NCBI GenBank assembly: GCA_029582265.1
Contig: CM055823.1
Coordinates: 3,596,001-3,660,000, forward strand
Direction of reading: 5' to 3'
DNA from: Zoroaster sp. YZ-2022
Lineage: Eukaryota > Echinodermata > Asteroidea > Forcipulatida > Zoroasteridae
DNA: 64,000 nt
Shown here piece by piece: positions 45,464 through 58,534 of this stretch. The translations under genes were made by a program, and so were the position numbers. Under the pieces are notes generated by a model. It had not been told where the DNA came from. It saw only the letters and a program-made list of their open reading frames with translations, and did no database searches. Each line of letters begins with the position of its first letter. Position 1 is the first letter of the stretch.

Positions 45464-47211
45464 CCCTAACCACCCTGAATCCATCAAAATCCATCCCCCT
45501 GTTTTGGAGGATTTAGGATATCTCCACATTGAGCATATGGTGGACTTTGATGGATTCAGGATTTCAATAGTTTTTAACTGCTTGGTTATGTTGGTTGATG
45601 GATTATAGTTACATGTACTGTACATGTACAGCCAACACTTGTATGTGTTAGATTTTGATGGATTCTATGCAGCAACATACTATACAAATTTTTATGTGAA
45701 CATGGTATCATGAATCTGCCAAAATCCACCAGAAATTTTGTGGTGGATTCAGGATATGTCCAATATCTACTAAGCCTGTGCCGGTTACACGGTTACACGG
45801 TTAACCGACCGTTTATCCGGTTACACGTTTACGATTTTTCGGTTCAGTTAATCGTAAAATAAAGTCAATTCAGAAGGTTCTGCGGTTGAAGCTATTTTCC
45901 TGTAAATTGCGATCTCGCTGTCGCTGATAACAAACTTGTTTTCTTTCTTTTGTGATACATTTTCCAATCGGCAGGGCTTGTTGCTTATTATAGTTACAGT
46001 CTCCAGTTAATCTGTGTTATCATGTACCGTAATGTCCGGATATAAGCCGCGCTTATCGTTGATTTTGACACGGTAAAAGTTGCCTGCGGCTTATACGCGG
46101 TGCGGCTTATACAGCGGTGCGGCTTATACGCCGAGGTATGAATCTTGAAGAACAAAACAATGCACAATTAAGCAAAAATCGTTGGTAAACAGACAGAAAC
46201 AGAAACCTAAAAACCTTTATTGTTCGTAGCGAAAATGGTCTGGTCATTGTCAGTTTTAGTGAGCGGACCTCGATACACACAGATTTATTCAAAACTTCTG
46301 AAAAAAACCGTTGCAACGTTTAGCGCCAGCGACATCAGAATCCACGACGTAGATCGTAGTCTATGCCATGCGTGTACCAGAGAGCCAATGGGAAAATTCG
46401 TTATATCGTAGTCTATGGAAGGAGCCAATAGGAAAATTACGCTGCAGCGTGGCGGCGATGAGTCATCGTTTCGTTGGTTGCCGTTGTAGTGATTACATGT
46501 ACGTTGTGCAGAAAGCAGGCAACCAGCGGGACTACGTTCGACATTCCCGAATGCCGTAAATAGTGATACGGGAACGGAACAGCAAAATAAAAATGGTGCA
46601 GACATTTTGAGATAAATACTCAGAAAGCTACCCAGTTATTGCTGCCACCAAACTACACATCGTGTAGGATGGTTTGACTAATGTTCATGTAGGATTATAC
46701 TACTATGATACCCTGGATGAAATGATTAAATACAGTATACATGTAAGATACTTTTCTACTAAATGTTTGTAAACGTAGTTACTTTTTCTGCCTCAAAGCT
46801 GAAGCATGATGTGATGAAAGACGCAAACACATGTCTTAAATAATAACACGAACACACGACTAAAAAAGGTTGTGTTTTATTTATTTTTAAGTTGTTTTTC
46901 ATTTGATACTTTTAACTTGAGAAAATCAGTTGATTTTTATTAAATTCTGTATGGCATACATTGATTATATTCCTTTCAAAATGTTTCGATCACCATGAGT
47001 ATCGTACTATTGTGTAGCCGGTTCGTTGAACAACCTATTTTTTAATCAACAATTTTTGACTGAGAGACGGACGGTTACACGTGTAACCGACCGTTTCAGA
47101 AACGGTTACACGTTTACAAAAATAACCGTAAACGCACAGGCTTAATATCTACACTGGCGGATTCTGATGGATTCAGGATACTTTCTAGTAAAAATACCCA
47201 AGGGATTAGGG
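45464..47211. mobile_element. TTAA-flanked MITE, first, copy 2, split by a hAT
   Basis: Counterpart of 20536-20917, enlarged by the insertion at 45771-47144. TTAA at 45460-45463 and 47212-47215. Confidence 0.75.
45771..47144. mobile_element. 1,374-bp hAT-like element, present only in copy 2
   Basis: Ends TAAGCCTGTGC and GCACAGGCTTA; flanking ATATCTAC at 45763-45770 and 47145-47152 is an exact 8-bp target duplication. Copy 1 has the single, uninterrupted ATATCTAC. Position 2 is T and position 7 is A, as in the known hAT target preference. Subterminal GGTTACAC words are reiterated at both ends. A 17-bp unit (GTGCGGCTTATAC-type) repeats three times at about 46083-46132. No transposase frame is recognisable. 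Confidence 0.95.
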
Positions 47212-47260
47212 TTAATATGAAAGTAAACAAATCTGAAAGCATTTTTAATGTTCTTGTTAA

Positions 47261-47652
47261 CCCTAACCCCCTAGGTATTCTGGCTAGGAACCTTCCTCAA
47301 TCACACAAAATGCTACAAAATGTCTTCATAAAATTTGGAAGGTTCCTGAATACTACAAAATCACCCAATATATTGTGCTGTACTTCGTGTGTAGGGTGCC
47401 CACTGCCTCAATCGCACAAAATCACACATACCTGTACCCTTTGCCTTTATCCCTTTATTATGAACAAAAATACATGTTTTTTTTTGGCTCAGTCACCTGG
47501 TATTGTATTCCTAAATTGATACATGGTGTGAAATGTATGCAAATAATGCCATTTTATTATTACCAGTGCATAAAATATATAGCATCCTTCCTCAATCACA
47601 CAAAATGCTCCAATACCTATAGAGGATTTTGTGTGATGTGGGGTGGTTAGGG
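47261..47652. mobile_element. TTAA-flanked MITE, second, copy 2
   Basis: Counterpart of 20967-21363 with TTAA at 47257-47260 and 47653-47656. Confidence 0.7.
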
Positions 47653-47656
47653 TTAA

Positions 47657-49682
47657 TGAACACATTGAAATGAGTTGAACAGTTATTTGAAATCCCAGAT
47701 TCCAGGAATAATGTCTTACTTATAATCACAAAGATGGAAGTTACAAATGTAGTTTGAAGGATTCCAAAAATCACGTATTCCTCAGCAAAAGTTAGGTTTT
47801 GTTTGTATAATTGAAACAGTTTTAAATGACACTAATGTTTAGTTGTTGTACATGTACATGTAGTATAAATTTTTATTAACCCTTTAGAAAGACTTTTCTT
47901 GATAACCCCTGTCAAATGCCCAGGCATCAACATTTACCATTAGGTAGATCTATGTTAATAATTGTTGCTAATTTTTCAAGGGAAAAATCTCAAAACAATT
48001 TAGGGAACACCGGAATAATCTCAGTTAAAGCAAGATCATTTATTTCAGATAAACACAATGTTTCACAGAATTGATGAGTTAACAAAGAATTTAGACGTGT
48101 GGCAGATTGAACACGGCCATTGTGTCAATATTGCTGGTACATGACATTGCACATGGCCCAAACCTATTTGATGTTAAAAATCCGGTGTTCCCTGAATTGT
48201 TTTGAGTAGTATACGTAGCAATGGCACAGGAGGGTACTGAAATCTGTGGTCACCAACCATGAGAACGAGTGTTGAAATAAATGGGCAACTTTATCTTTGT
48301 ACAGATTGTTGAGAGAAATGACTACAATGCAATTTGCTGCCCTGTTTACACCTGCAAACAAGGCCTAGATGACATCAGTACTGTATAAACCGATTGGAGA
48401 TCAGTGAGGGGAAAAAGTAAGTTTTCTCAACCCTTGTATACATGCAGTCTCCAAAATGCCACAAAAACTTGTGTCTGATAAATACGCAATGCTTTTTCTA
48501 TGCATGCCTTAAAATATTGCATACTGTACACAAGAGTGATACATGAATACCCCAAAATACCCCTGGCACAAAAACAAAATGTTCCGACCTTCACACAAAC
48601 CAAGTGTGCCTCAAAATGTCATGGTTGTGACATTTTGAAGTATGGGTCAACTTTGTTAAGAACAACACTGATAATAGGAGGGTTAAAAACTTGGCCCACA
48701 TTTTGAGTATAAACCCTACAAACCAGTAAAACCCATTTTAATAACTTGGTTAAAATCCTGAATGAATGGTTTAGAAAATCAATCTGTACATATGTCTGTT
48801 TTAAAAGGTATTTGGTTTTTAGAAGATCTTTTAAATGGCAGGTGTAGTCATCAATAGCAGAGACTTTGCTATTTGGCACACAGATTAGACAAAGCTGAAT
48901 GATTTCTTAAGAAATACATTTATTTCCTGTTGGCATTCCCAAAATTCTGTTTTGACTTCATATTGATGTAGCAATTTAAGTACAGGGTGTCGATGAAGAC
49001 CAAACATTAACATGCATGATGGTTGCTCCTCAAATACTTTTAAAGTCTTAAACGACCAAATTACACCTACAGAATACACCTTGTTTACAGGCATTAACTG
49101 ATGAGATCTAGAATTCAGCCAATAACTATTTCCTTAATTCAAAAATCTTCAACTTAACATTGCAGAACCTCAGCATTAATTTTTGAGAATAGCCAATTCT
49201 ATGCCTCCGTCTTGTTAAACTGTGTCAAATTTCATCACAGATAAACGTAAGTTCCGTGAAGCAGACTCGAATGATATGAACGAAGTACTACACAATTCCT
49301 TTGAACACCAAAGTTATTCAAGAATTCTTTTTAAATGAGTTTTCATTTTGTTTTTTTCCCCTGTAGGGATGCTTGCCACCTCCAAGACGAGTCATTTCCT
49401 GCTGTAACCTACTGATGACCCAGTCTTAAATATGTTCGCTTCATCTTGGGATACCTACTGCTTAACAACACATGACCAACAATGAAGGGATCCACGATCT
49501 GCCTAAACAAGCTCAACACATTCTATTGCAAATTTATCAATGCTATAGGTTTCCTTTTTAATTTCATTTAGAATAACAAAAACATCCTGTGAAATGCCTT
49601 TCTCTTGTGTTTTCTGAACAGAAAGTAACCAGTGCTATACTATGTATGTAACTCTTATATTTGTTGCTGGTCACCCTGCATG
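47657..49682. other. Non-coding, copy-2 counterpart of 21370-23400
   Basis: Colinear with copy 1, with small indels such as loss of a segment near 48610. No gene evidence. Confidence 0.5.
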
Positions 49683-50653
49683 AATTTAAGAAAGAACTCT
49701 TTTACACTGTAATTAGTAATCTTTTGCAATATGGAATTTAAGAAAGAGAACTCTTTCCGAAATTCAAATTATTTCACTTAAAATGTCAGTAATTTAGAAT
49801 TACCAATGCTATGCCTTTCTCCTGTGTTTTATGAACAGAAAAGTAACCAGAGCTGTACAATGTTTGTTACACTTATATTTGTAATATTGCTGATTGTGAA
49901 AGTTTCAGATTTTTAAAACTGGTTGACTTATAGAACTCTTTCCTAAATTCAAAAACATTTCTCTTGATAAAAGTTGGTACTAGTAGGATGTTTCCTTGCA
50001 CTGCATGATTTAAGAAAGAACTTGTTCATAAATTCAAATTATTTAACTTTTCTTAAAAGTTTTTACAGTAACGTTTTAGATTATTTTAAGAAGTACACGT
50101 ATTGCACTATTTAAGAAAGAGAACTCTTTCCTAAATTCAAATTATTTCACTTAGGAAATGTTACCAACCCTATCTATCTTGTTAAAAGTATTATTTTATG
50201 GTATGTTTCCCGATGATGTTGTACCAATTTGTTATTTTAAACATTTACTTGGTGAAATTTTCAGCTTTGTGTGGAATTTAAGAAAGAGAACTCTTTCCTA
50301 AATTCAAATTATTTGACAATGTTAATTATAGAGAATTACCATTGCGTTCTCTCTTATTTTACAGTATGACTGGTGTTTCCGATAATATTGTACCATTTTA
50401 AACATTTACTTGGTGAAATTTAAGAAAGAACAATCTCCTAAATTCAAACAGAAATTTATTTCATTTAAAATGTCAGTAATGTAGAATTACCAATGCTATG
50501 CTTTTCTATCTTGTTAAAAGTATTTTACAGTATAATTGGTACGTTTGTGAAATACAAGATTATGTTTTTGCCAATTTGTTATTAAAATTGTACAAATTAC
50601 TTACTATGTATGTTAACCCTTGTTATATCTTGTATTTCTTTTCCAGGTACGTA

Positions 50654-50701
50654 ACCCTCTCTTGAAAAAACATGCTCACGCATGTTTTTTCAAGGGAGGG
50701 T
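50654..50701. repeat. 48-bp hairpin, copy 2
   Basis: ACCCTCTCTTGAAAAAACAT, GC, loop TCAC, then the near-exact complement to 50701. The stem is about 22 bp with one imperfect position, longer than the copy-1 version because AAGGGAGGGT replaces AAGGAAAATC. Confidence 0.85.
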
Positions 50702-50984
50702 CGAATTAAGTGGGTGCAGAAGAGCACGATCTGGGCTATCTGTTTGTAAACAATACTCCCCATTGCTTTCATTTGCTGTACTGAGTCTTGAAGACAGAAT
50801 AAAAGATTTCTTTATACAATAGAAGTTGCTTTGTTACTGTTATTTATTTAAGCATTGTCTCATATATAATAAAGTACATTAAAGTTAATATAATAGATAA
50901 GTAAAGAAAGAACATTGTACATTAGAGATAAAAACTACTGCAGTTAAAATAGGCAAAATAGTTAAAGTACATTGTTTACAAACA

Positions 50985-51600
50985 GATAGAATAAAATTGT
51001 AAGATTGCTGAACTACTGGAGATAAAATAGAATAAAATTGTAAGATTGCTGAACTACTGGAGACAAAATAGTTAGAATAAAATTGTAAGATTGCTGAACT
51101 ACTGGAGATAAAATAGTTAGAATAAAATTGTAAGATTGCTGAACTACTGGAGATAAAATAGTTAGAATAAAATTGTAAGATTGCTGAACTACTGGAGACA
51201 AAATAGTTAGAATAAAATTGTAAGATTGCTGAACTACTGGAGATAAAATAGTTAGAATAAAATTGTAAGATTGCTGAACTACTGGAGATAAAATAGTTAG
51301 AATAAAATTGTAAGATTGCTGAACGATTGCTGAACGATTGCTGAACTACTGGAGACAAAATAGTTAAAATACATTGTTTACAAACAGATAGAATAAAATA
51401 GTTATAAAATTGTGAGATTGCTGAACTACTGGAGATAAAATAGTTAGAATAAAATTGTAAGATTGCTGAACTACTGGAGATAAAATAGTTAGAATAAAAT
51501 TGTAAGATTGCTGAACTACTGGAGATAAAATAGTTAGAATAAAATTGTAAGATTGCTGAACGATTGCTGAACGATTGCTGAACTACTGGAGACAAAATAG
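50985..51600 (+). repeat. 45-bp minisatellite, copy 2 (~13 units)
   Basis: Same unit as 24690-25100 but longer. A block ending GATTGCTGAACGATTGCTG occurs twice (near 51320 and 51560), showing a higher-order duplication absent from copy 1. Confidence 0.95.
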
Positions 51601-54354
51601 TTAAAATACATTGTTTACAAAATGAATTATAGTATTACTGCACCATTGCAAACTTTTCATATTGAATTTTGCTACTGTCCTAGTAAGGTTAATCTAAAGC
51701 AGGGGTAACCATTGCGAGCCCCTTTACAAAAAAAAGTAGGAATCTTGTCTCATGGACATTTGAAGGAATATTACATCAAAGTTCCAATAATATGAAGGCG
51801 CATTGTATGATTGTGCTTGCAAACTGTACACTAACAAAAACTGCAATCTACGTAATCTACCTCTAATTACATCATTTATCAAACTTACCCGCATCAAAGA
51901 CTCAAAGGAAAACCATGCCAACTCTTGTTTTTCGTATTTTCTTGAGACGCACATGAGATAGGTTCAAGTCTATTGTTCATTGCATTCACACACTGTATTC
52001 TCCTTAAGATTCTAAGAAGACAGGAGCAATCAGTTTGTATTTCTCAACACTAGAATAGAGGATGTTTAGTCTGTTGTAGGGCAACCATACGTCTCCAAAT
52101 TATCTTGGGATCAGGAACTCTGTTGATCTGCACTTCATCATACGCATTTCCTGGAGAAGCACATGAGATGGATAAGTCTGTTTTTCGTTGCATTCACACT
52201 ATTCTCCTCAAGATTAGAAGAGTAGAGGTGGTTTAATCTCCTCCAGGTTGTAGGGCATCATCCGTCTCACGCTTATCTTGTAATGCAGGATTGATGATCA
52301 ATAGCAAATCCACACTGCGGTCAATAAGAAAAGAAAAACCAAAGTGAATATACATAATATTTTCCACACACAGATGTCGCCATCACAACCACAAATGTTA
52401 AAATGTGGGGGGACGGGGAATCCCCATCATCTATAACATCAAAGAAGATTTAAAGGTAAATAATTGGGCTCTTGTCACTTCACTGGATGAAATGTTGGTC
52501 TGCATGAAATATACAATGTGCCATCATTAACTCTCCCATAAAAATTGTAGTTTTTAGCCTAGAAACTGCACATTTCAAAATTGTCAGCCGGAGGCTTTTG
52601 GAAGGTTATGTAGTTGCTTCACTATGCACTACACTGGCAGGATTTGAATGGTGGTGCAGATATACTACCACATGTACTATACATAGTTTGTGTACATAAC
52701 TGTTTACTGTTAGTCACTGCACATTTCAAATCCCTTTGGCAAGTAATATATAGACTGATAGATGTGTATATCTTAGGGATTACTGTTTATGTACAGGGTA
52801 GCTCAGGCACCTTCTGAAAGGTTTTGACAGTTGGATGAACTTTATTGAGGATTACTTAGCTTTACTTTAAGACTTAGTGCCAATACCTTTCAAAACCATC
52901 CAACATGTTTTGGCATGTAGGTGTACTTGCTACAGACTTAGCTTACTTTATGACTTAGTATCAGCACCTTTCCAAACCCTCCAAAGGGTTTTGTCATGTG
53001 GATGTACTTGCTATACAAGTGTTATGACATGCATTGGCAGGTTAATGCTGTGGGTCCTATGCTTATTACACAGTGCAAATTTGGCAGGTTTTGGAGAGTT
53101 AATGAATCTACACAGAAATCAATCTGTGAAGAGGACAATGTTTTAAAACAATTCAAGCAGAATTAGAATCTATGAATAGTTTTGTCTAAGGTGCTATTAT
53201 TCTTAAGAAAAAGTGAAATTATTGCCCAGAACTTAAGAGTCCTAAATAACTTGAGTCAATTAACTTGTGTTGTGAAAACATCAAATTTGAAAATTTATAT
53301 TTTCTTCCAAATATTTAGTCAACACTTTTACAGGTTTATTTTTTAACCCCCAGGTATTTTTGCTATGAACCATCCCAAAAATCCATCAACATGCAGTAAA
53401 AAGGTACCCAGATTGGTGGACAATAATAAAGCGGATCATGAATATTTGTTAATGCCTTTGAATTTGCTGTTTTTTTGGTAACTTTTACACAAAGTTACTT
53501 TTTTTTTTACTAACCGCATGTAAGGGAACAAATTGGGAACACTAATCCTCAAATTTACATATATCCCCAATACAAGATCACAGAGAGTGGTGTTCTTTCC
53601 CATACTGAAAAATGTTCCAGCTTCAAGTACGTAAGTCAGTGCATTGAACATTTCACCTTCATTCTTCACAAAATGGTAAGAATTATTGCATGCATTCCTA
53701 ACAATATCTATAGGCCAATGAAAGTTAATGAGTTTCTTGTCAGAATTTTGGCCCTTTAAAAAAAAATTGTATTATTCACTATTTGAAAACAAACACCCAA
53801 AAATGATGGGCAGACTAAAATTTTGTTTCAGTTGGGTCCTCATTTCCTGGCAAGCACATCTACCTAGCCAGCAAGTATGAGCATTGACCACTGTCAGCTG
53901 TTATTAGCTGCGAGTAGGGGACTGAACCAATCAGTGTAGAAATTTGTATTGTGTCACACAAACGTACAAGCCTGCTGTCCTTTCCAAGTAATCTTACAAA
54001 ATCAACTGTGTGACACCCAAGACCACTGTAAATGTTTGAACATATTAGTATGGCCTACAATCTCAGTGGTGTGACAGTGCACAGAAGGGTAACCATAGGA
54101 GGCCACTGGCAACAGCTTATGGCTTGGAGTGGCCTGAATGGGTTGTTTCAAAAATTGCACTGATTGCAGGAGGGTTAACGCTCATGGGAGTTCCCTAAGG
54201 CAGTGTGTTACATGTACATGTAGGTCCCTCAAATATTAATCATTTGAATTTATTTACCAAAAAAGGCTTGTTTCAAACATTTTACATCACGTCAGTTGAT
54301 ATACATACTACATGTACATTTGTATTTTGTGTCAGACAGACTGTTGTCAATTAA
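51601..54354. other. Non-coding, copy-2 counterpart of 25101-28224
   Basis: Colinear with copy 1, without the 365-bp MITE; the empty TA site is at 53780-53781. No gene evidence. Confidence 0.5.
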
Positions 54355-54358
54355 TTAA

Positions 54359-54590
54359 AGGGACAATATCGTCACGATCAGAGTAGACTTTCAACAGGGC
54401 ATGGAATCGGTGTCCTAGTTTAAGATGAAAACAGTGAATGGAAATTACTGGCTCATTCATGCAGGAGTAACGGTAATATGACCTTATCATATGGGTATTT
54501 TTTTCAGAAAATCTACACCGAGTTAAAATCTATAGTATATATGTAGCATTCTGATTCAGTGTCCTGTTGGTCATTGATGATACTGTCCAT
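54359..54590. mobile_element. TTAA-flanked MITE (AGGGACAATAT family), copy 2
   Basis: Counterpart of 28229-28460. TTAA at 54355-54358 and 54591-54594. Confidence 0.75.
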
Positions 54591-55189
54591 TTAACATAGG
54601 CCTAAAGTGTAATTGTTACTCTTGTTGAAGTGTGACATTAAGGCATGCATGCAATTTATGTATTGCAAAGTTAAGATTTAAATGACGCTCAGGAGAACCC
54701 ATACCATGTCATGGAATATGTGCAACTGAAACGTAGTTTGTAGTTTGCATGTGTTTACATGTACAGGCGTTTTGCATTTTTGCCAAAACAAAACCAAGCA
54801 ATATAAAATTGTGTGGAAAATTTGCAAAAAATCCATCCATCATGCTGCATTCCAACAAGGAAATTGTTTGCTACAAGTTTAGAAGTTGAGGGAAAATTTG
54901 GTGGCAGTTTCTTGTTATGATTACGGTAGTACCCCATGATTGATACCTCCTAATCCCTTCCCTACCCATCACTCCCCTCCAACTAACCCCTGTCCCCTTG
55001 TGGTGTCATATTTAGTGAGGATCTGAAATGATTGCTTGCTTCTAAATTGGGCTGCACAACCATTAGAATAAAGTGAGTTTTACACCATCAGTAAACTGGA
55101 ATATATCCATACATAACCTGTACACATGGTCTGTACATGTTCTGAATATCTACAACAAACCTGTCAAAGTTATTTCATTGTGTCTTTAA

Positions 55190-56430
55190 CCCTAACTCCC
55201 TAGGCCCATTTGCTTACACATAACCTGAATCCTTCCTAACTCCCAAGGCCCATTTGCTTACACATAACCTGAATCCTTCCTAACTCCCCAGGCCCATTTG
55301 CTTACACATATCCTGAATCCTCCCTAACTCCCTAGGCCCATTTGCTTACACATAACCTGAATCCTTCCTAACTCCCAAGGCCCATTTGCTTACACATAAC
55401 CTGAATCCTTCCTAACTCCCTAGGCCCATTTGCTTACACATATCCTGAATCCTCCCTAACTCCCTAGGCCCATTTGCTTACACATAACCTGAATCCTTCC
55501 TAATTCCCTAGGCCCATTTGCTTACACATAACCTGAATCCTCCCTAACTCCCTAGGCCCATTTGCTTACACATAACCTGAATCCTTCCTAACTCCCTAGG
55601 CCCATTTGCTTACACATAACCTGAATCCTTCCTAACTCCCAAGGCCCATTTGCTTACACATAACCTGAATCCTTCCTAACTCCCTAGGCCCATTTGCTTA
55701 CACATATCCTGAATCCTACCTAACTCCCTAGGCCCATTTGCTTACACATATCCTGAATCCTTCCTAACTCCCTAGGCCCATTTGCTTACACATAACCTGA
55801 ATCCTTCCTAATTCCCTAGGCCCATTTGCTTACACATAACCTGAATCCTCCCTAACTCCCTAGGCCCATTTGCTTACACATATCCTGAATCCTACCTAAC
55901 TCCCTAGGCCCATTTGCTTACACATATCCTGAATCCTTCCTAACTCCCTAGGCCCATTTGCTTACACATAACCTGAATCCTTCCTAACTCCCTAGGCCCA
56001 TTTGCTTACACATAACCTGAATCCTCCCTAACTCCCTAGGCCCATTTGCTTACACATAACCTGAATCCTTCCTAACTCCCTAGGCCCATTTGCTTGTAAA
56101 CACATAATCTGAAACCTTCCTAACTCCCTAGGCCCATTTGCTTACACATAACCTGAATCCTTCCTAACTCCCTAGGCCCACTTGCTTACACATAACCTGA
56201 ATCCTTCCTAACTCCCTAGGCCCATTTCCTTACACATAACCTGAATCCTCCCTAACTCCCTAGGCCCATTTGCTTACACATAACCTGAATCCTTCCTAAC
56301 TCCCTAGGCCCATTTGCTTGTAAACACATAATCTGAATCTTTCCTAACTCCCTAGGCCCATTTGCTTGTAAACACATAATCTGAATCCTTCCTAACTCCC
56401 TAGGGCCATTTGCTTGCACATAACCTAAAT
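55190..56430 (+). repeat. 44-bp minisatellite, copy 2 (~28 units)
   Basis: Same unit as 29046-30165. The order of variant units and the total number differ from copy 1. Confidence 0.95.
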
Positions 56431-56454
56431 CCTCCAAAATCCTTCAGAAGTAAA

Positions 56455-57314
56455 CAGGCCTGGAATTACACGGCGGCCACGGCCGTCCGATGCCTTGTAA
56501 CTGGCCGTGGTGCCCTCAAGAAAATACCATCTTCACGGCCATAATTGCCGTGCCCTTTTCCCCCCCCTTGGCCGTCGTGCCCTTTTAATATAATTTCAAT
56601 TTTTACATACATTTCTATTTTCGGGCGACGATGTATCTTATAATATCCAGCGCAATCCATTCACGAGTCAGAGTCTCGCAACACACGCTGTTCTTCTATC
56701 GTGATTTCCCTTCCGCAAACACTGCACACACGAACAGAGGGCGCTGTTACTGTACAAGCGCCCTCTATCGGTGGAGTTTTCACGCCGTGTATCGCGTGGT
56801 GGTATACGACGTGTGCAGCTGGTTTGTGAATGGAAAACTTAACGTATGAAAAAGCTATCGTTGCTCGAAAAACTTAATCATTCCTGCATGTTGTATAGGC
56901 TAAGCCGCTCATTGTAATGCTTTATTCACAGGTTACATTTTCCCTCATATATATTTCATTGACAGTGATATTCTTTTGTTACGATTTCTCAAAGGTATTT
57001 AAAACAAGGAACAGATTTAGATTATCATCTTGGACAGTACACATATTCAATAAAGAGGCCTTTAAAAAATAAATTAAAAACCAACAGAAAACCAAACAAC
57101 TTCGTGCATATCGTTAGTTGTAATTTGTTTTACAACTCTCGTATTAAACTAATAACTTAATGGCCTTCGTGCCTTTTCTATTTTTCATAATTTGGCCTTG
57201 GTGCCGTATCAACTGGCCTTGGTGCCCTATCAACTGGCCTTGGTGCCCTCCAAAATTTGGCTTGCTCCAAGGCCAAAGTGGCCTTGCCCTAAAAAAATTG
57301 TAATTCCAGGCCTG
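56455..57314 (+). mobile_element. hAT-like element (GGTGCCC family), copy 2
   Basis: Ends CAGGCCTGGAATTACACGG and GTAATTCCAGGCCTG. It carries one extra copy of the CAACTGGCCTTGGTGCC unit compared with 30177-31015. Confidence 0.75.
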
Positions 57315-57834
57315 GCTGCAAGCACATGACATGTATGCACACATGTGTTTCTAATCTGTGATACATGTACATGGCCAGGGACCCTCCCTGCATGCATGGA
57401 GCAATAAACAGTGTCCACTGACCCAAGCACTGACCTTGAAATCACTACAAAAACATGGATGTACATGTACCATGGAAAGGCAAGTATGCCTAATAACCTC
57501 ACTTTATCAAAGAGCATGTAGCATGTAACCTCAATCCATTACTTTAGCAAAGATATTTGAGGATTTGGATAGGTTTGGGTTAAACAAGAAAAATTGTGTA
57601 GTATCCTAGTCCACATCATACTGTGTACATGATGTACTCCAACAATGGATTTAGACCAGTGTATAAGCCAGGATTGTTCCACAGACTGATATGTAAGGTT
57701 TAAAAAATTAAAACAGTGACAGAGTGAGAAGTAGTTGAGAGAACTGTATCTTGCATGCGCACCTTAGCATTTACACGTTCTCCCCACAGCTGATGATTCG
57801 CCCGTATCTAGTTTAAGATTGCCTCTAGTTTTCT

Positions 57835-57991
57835 AGGAATTAGTTCTGCATGTAAGTGCCTATCCCATGATGTATTTATACTACAGCTAATTCTCTATTT
57901 ATTAGATTAAAAAGTTATTAGGAACTAGTTCCGCTGTAAGTGCCTATCCCATGATGCATTTATACTACAGCTAATTCTCTATTTATTAGAT
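57835..57991 (+). repeat. 84-85-bp tandem repeat, cut by the gap
   Basis: Two units of the 31553-31800 repeat, then N. The gap therefore falls within tandem DNA. Confidence 0.9.
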
Positions 57992-58491
57992 NNNNNNNNN
58001 NNNNNNNNNNNNNNNNNNNNNNNNNNNNNNNNNNNNNNNNNNNNNNNNNNNNNNNNNNNNNNNNNNNNNNNNNNNNNNNNNNNNNNNNNNNNNNNNNNNN
58101 NNNNNNNNNNNNNNNNNNNNNNNNNNNNNNNNNNNNNNNNNNNNNNNNNNNNNNNNNNNNNNNNNNNNNNNNNNNNNNNNNNNNNNNNNNNNNNNNNNNN
58201 NNNNNNNNNNNNNNNNNNNNNNNNNNNNNNNNNNNNNNNNNNNNNNNNNNNNNNNNNNNNNNNNNNNNNNNNNNNNNNNNNNNNNNNNNNNNNNNNNNNN
58301 NNNNNNNNNNNNNNNNNNNNNNNNNNNNNNNNNNNNNNNNNNNNNNNNNNNNNNNNNNNNNNNNNNNNNNNNNNNNNNNNNNNNNNNNNNNNNNNNNNNN
58401 NNNNNNNNNNNNNNNNNNNNNNNNNNNNNNNNNNNNNNNNNNNNNNNNNNNNNNNNNNNNNNNNNNNNNNNNNNNNNNNNNNNNNNNNNNN
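57992..58491. other. Assembly gap, 500 N
   Basis: Exactly 500 N, a placeholder like the one at 35574. Confidence 1.
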
Positions 58492-58534
58492 CCCCCAATG
58501 TGATCTCTTCCCGGGTCGAAACCGAAATTTAATA

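Larger units (their letters stand above)
55186..57583. mobile_element. TTAA-flanked element hosting minisatellite and hAT-like insertion, copy 2
   Basis: Counterpart of 29042-31284, with TTAA at 55186-55189 and 57580-57583. Confidence 0.5.
36074..57991 (+). repeat. Large duplicated segment, copy 2 (probable haplotig)
   Basis: This is the entire contig between two 500-N gaps, and it is colinear with 10654-31790. It starts inside the TA-flanked MITE and ends inside the 84-bp repeat, so no unique flank joins it to its surroundings. Differences from copy 1 are substitutions, indels, repeat-number changes and four or five clean insertions. This is the pattern expected of two alleles in a highly heterozygous animal. 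Confidence 0.9.
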
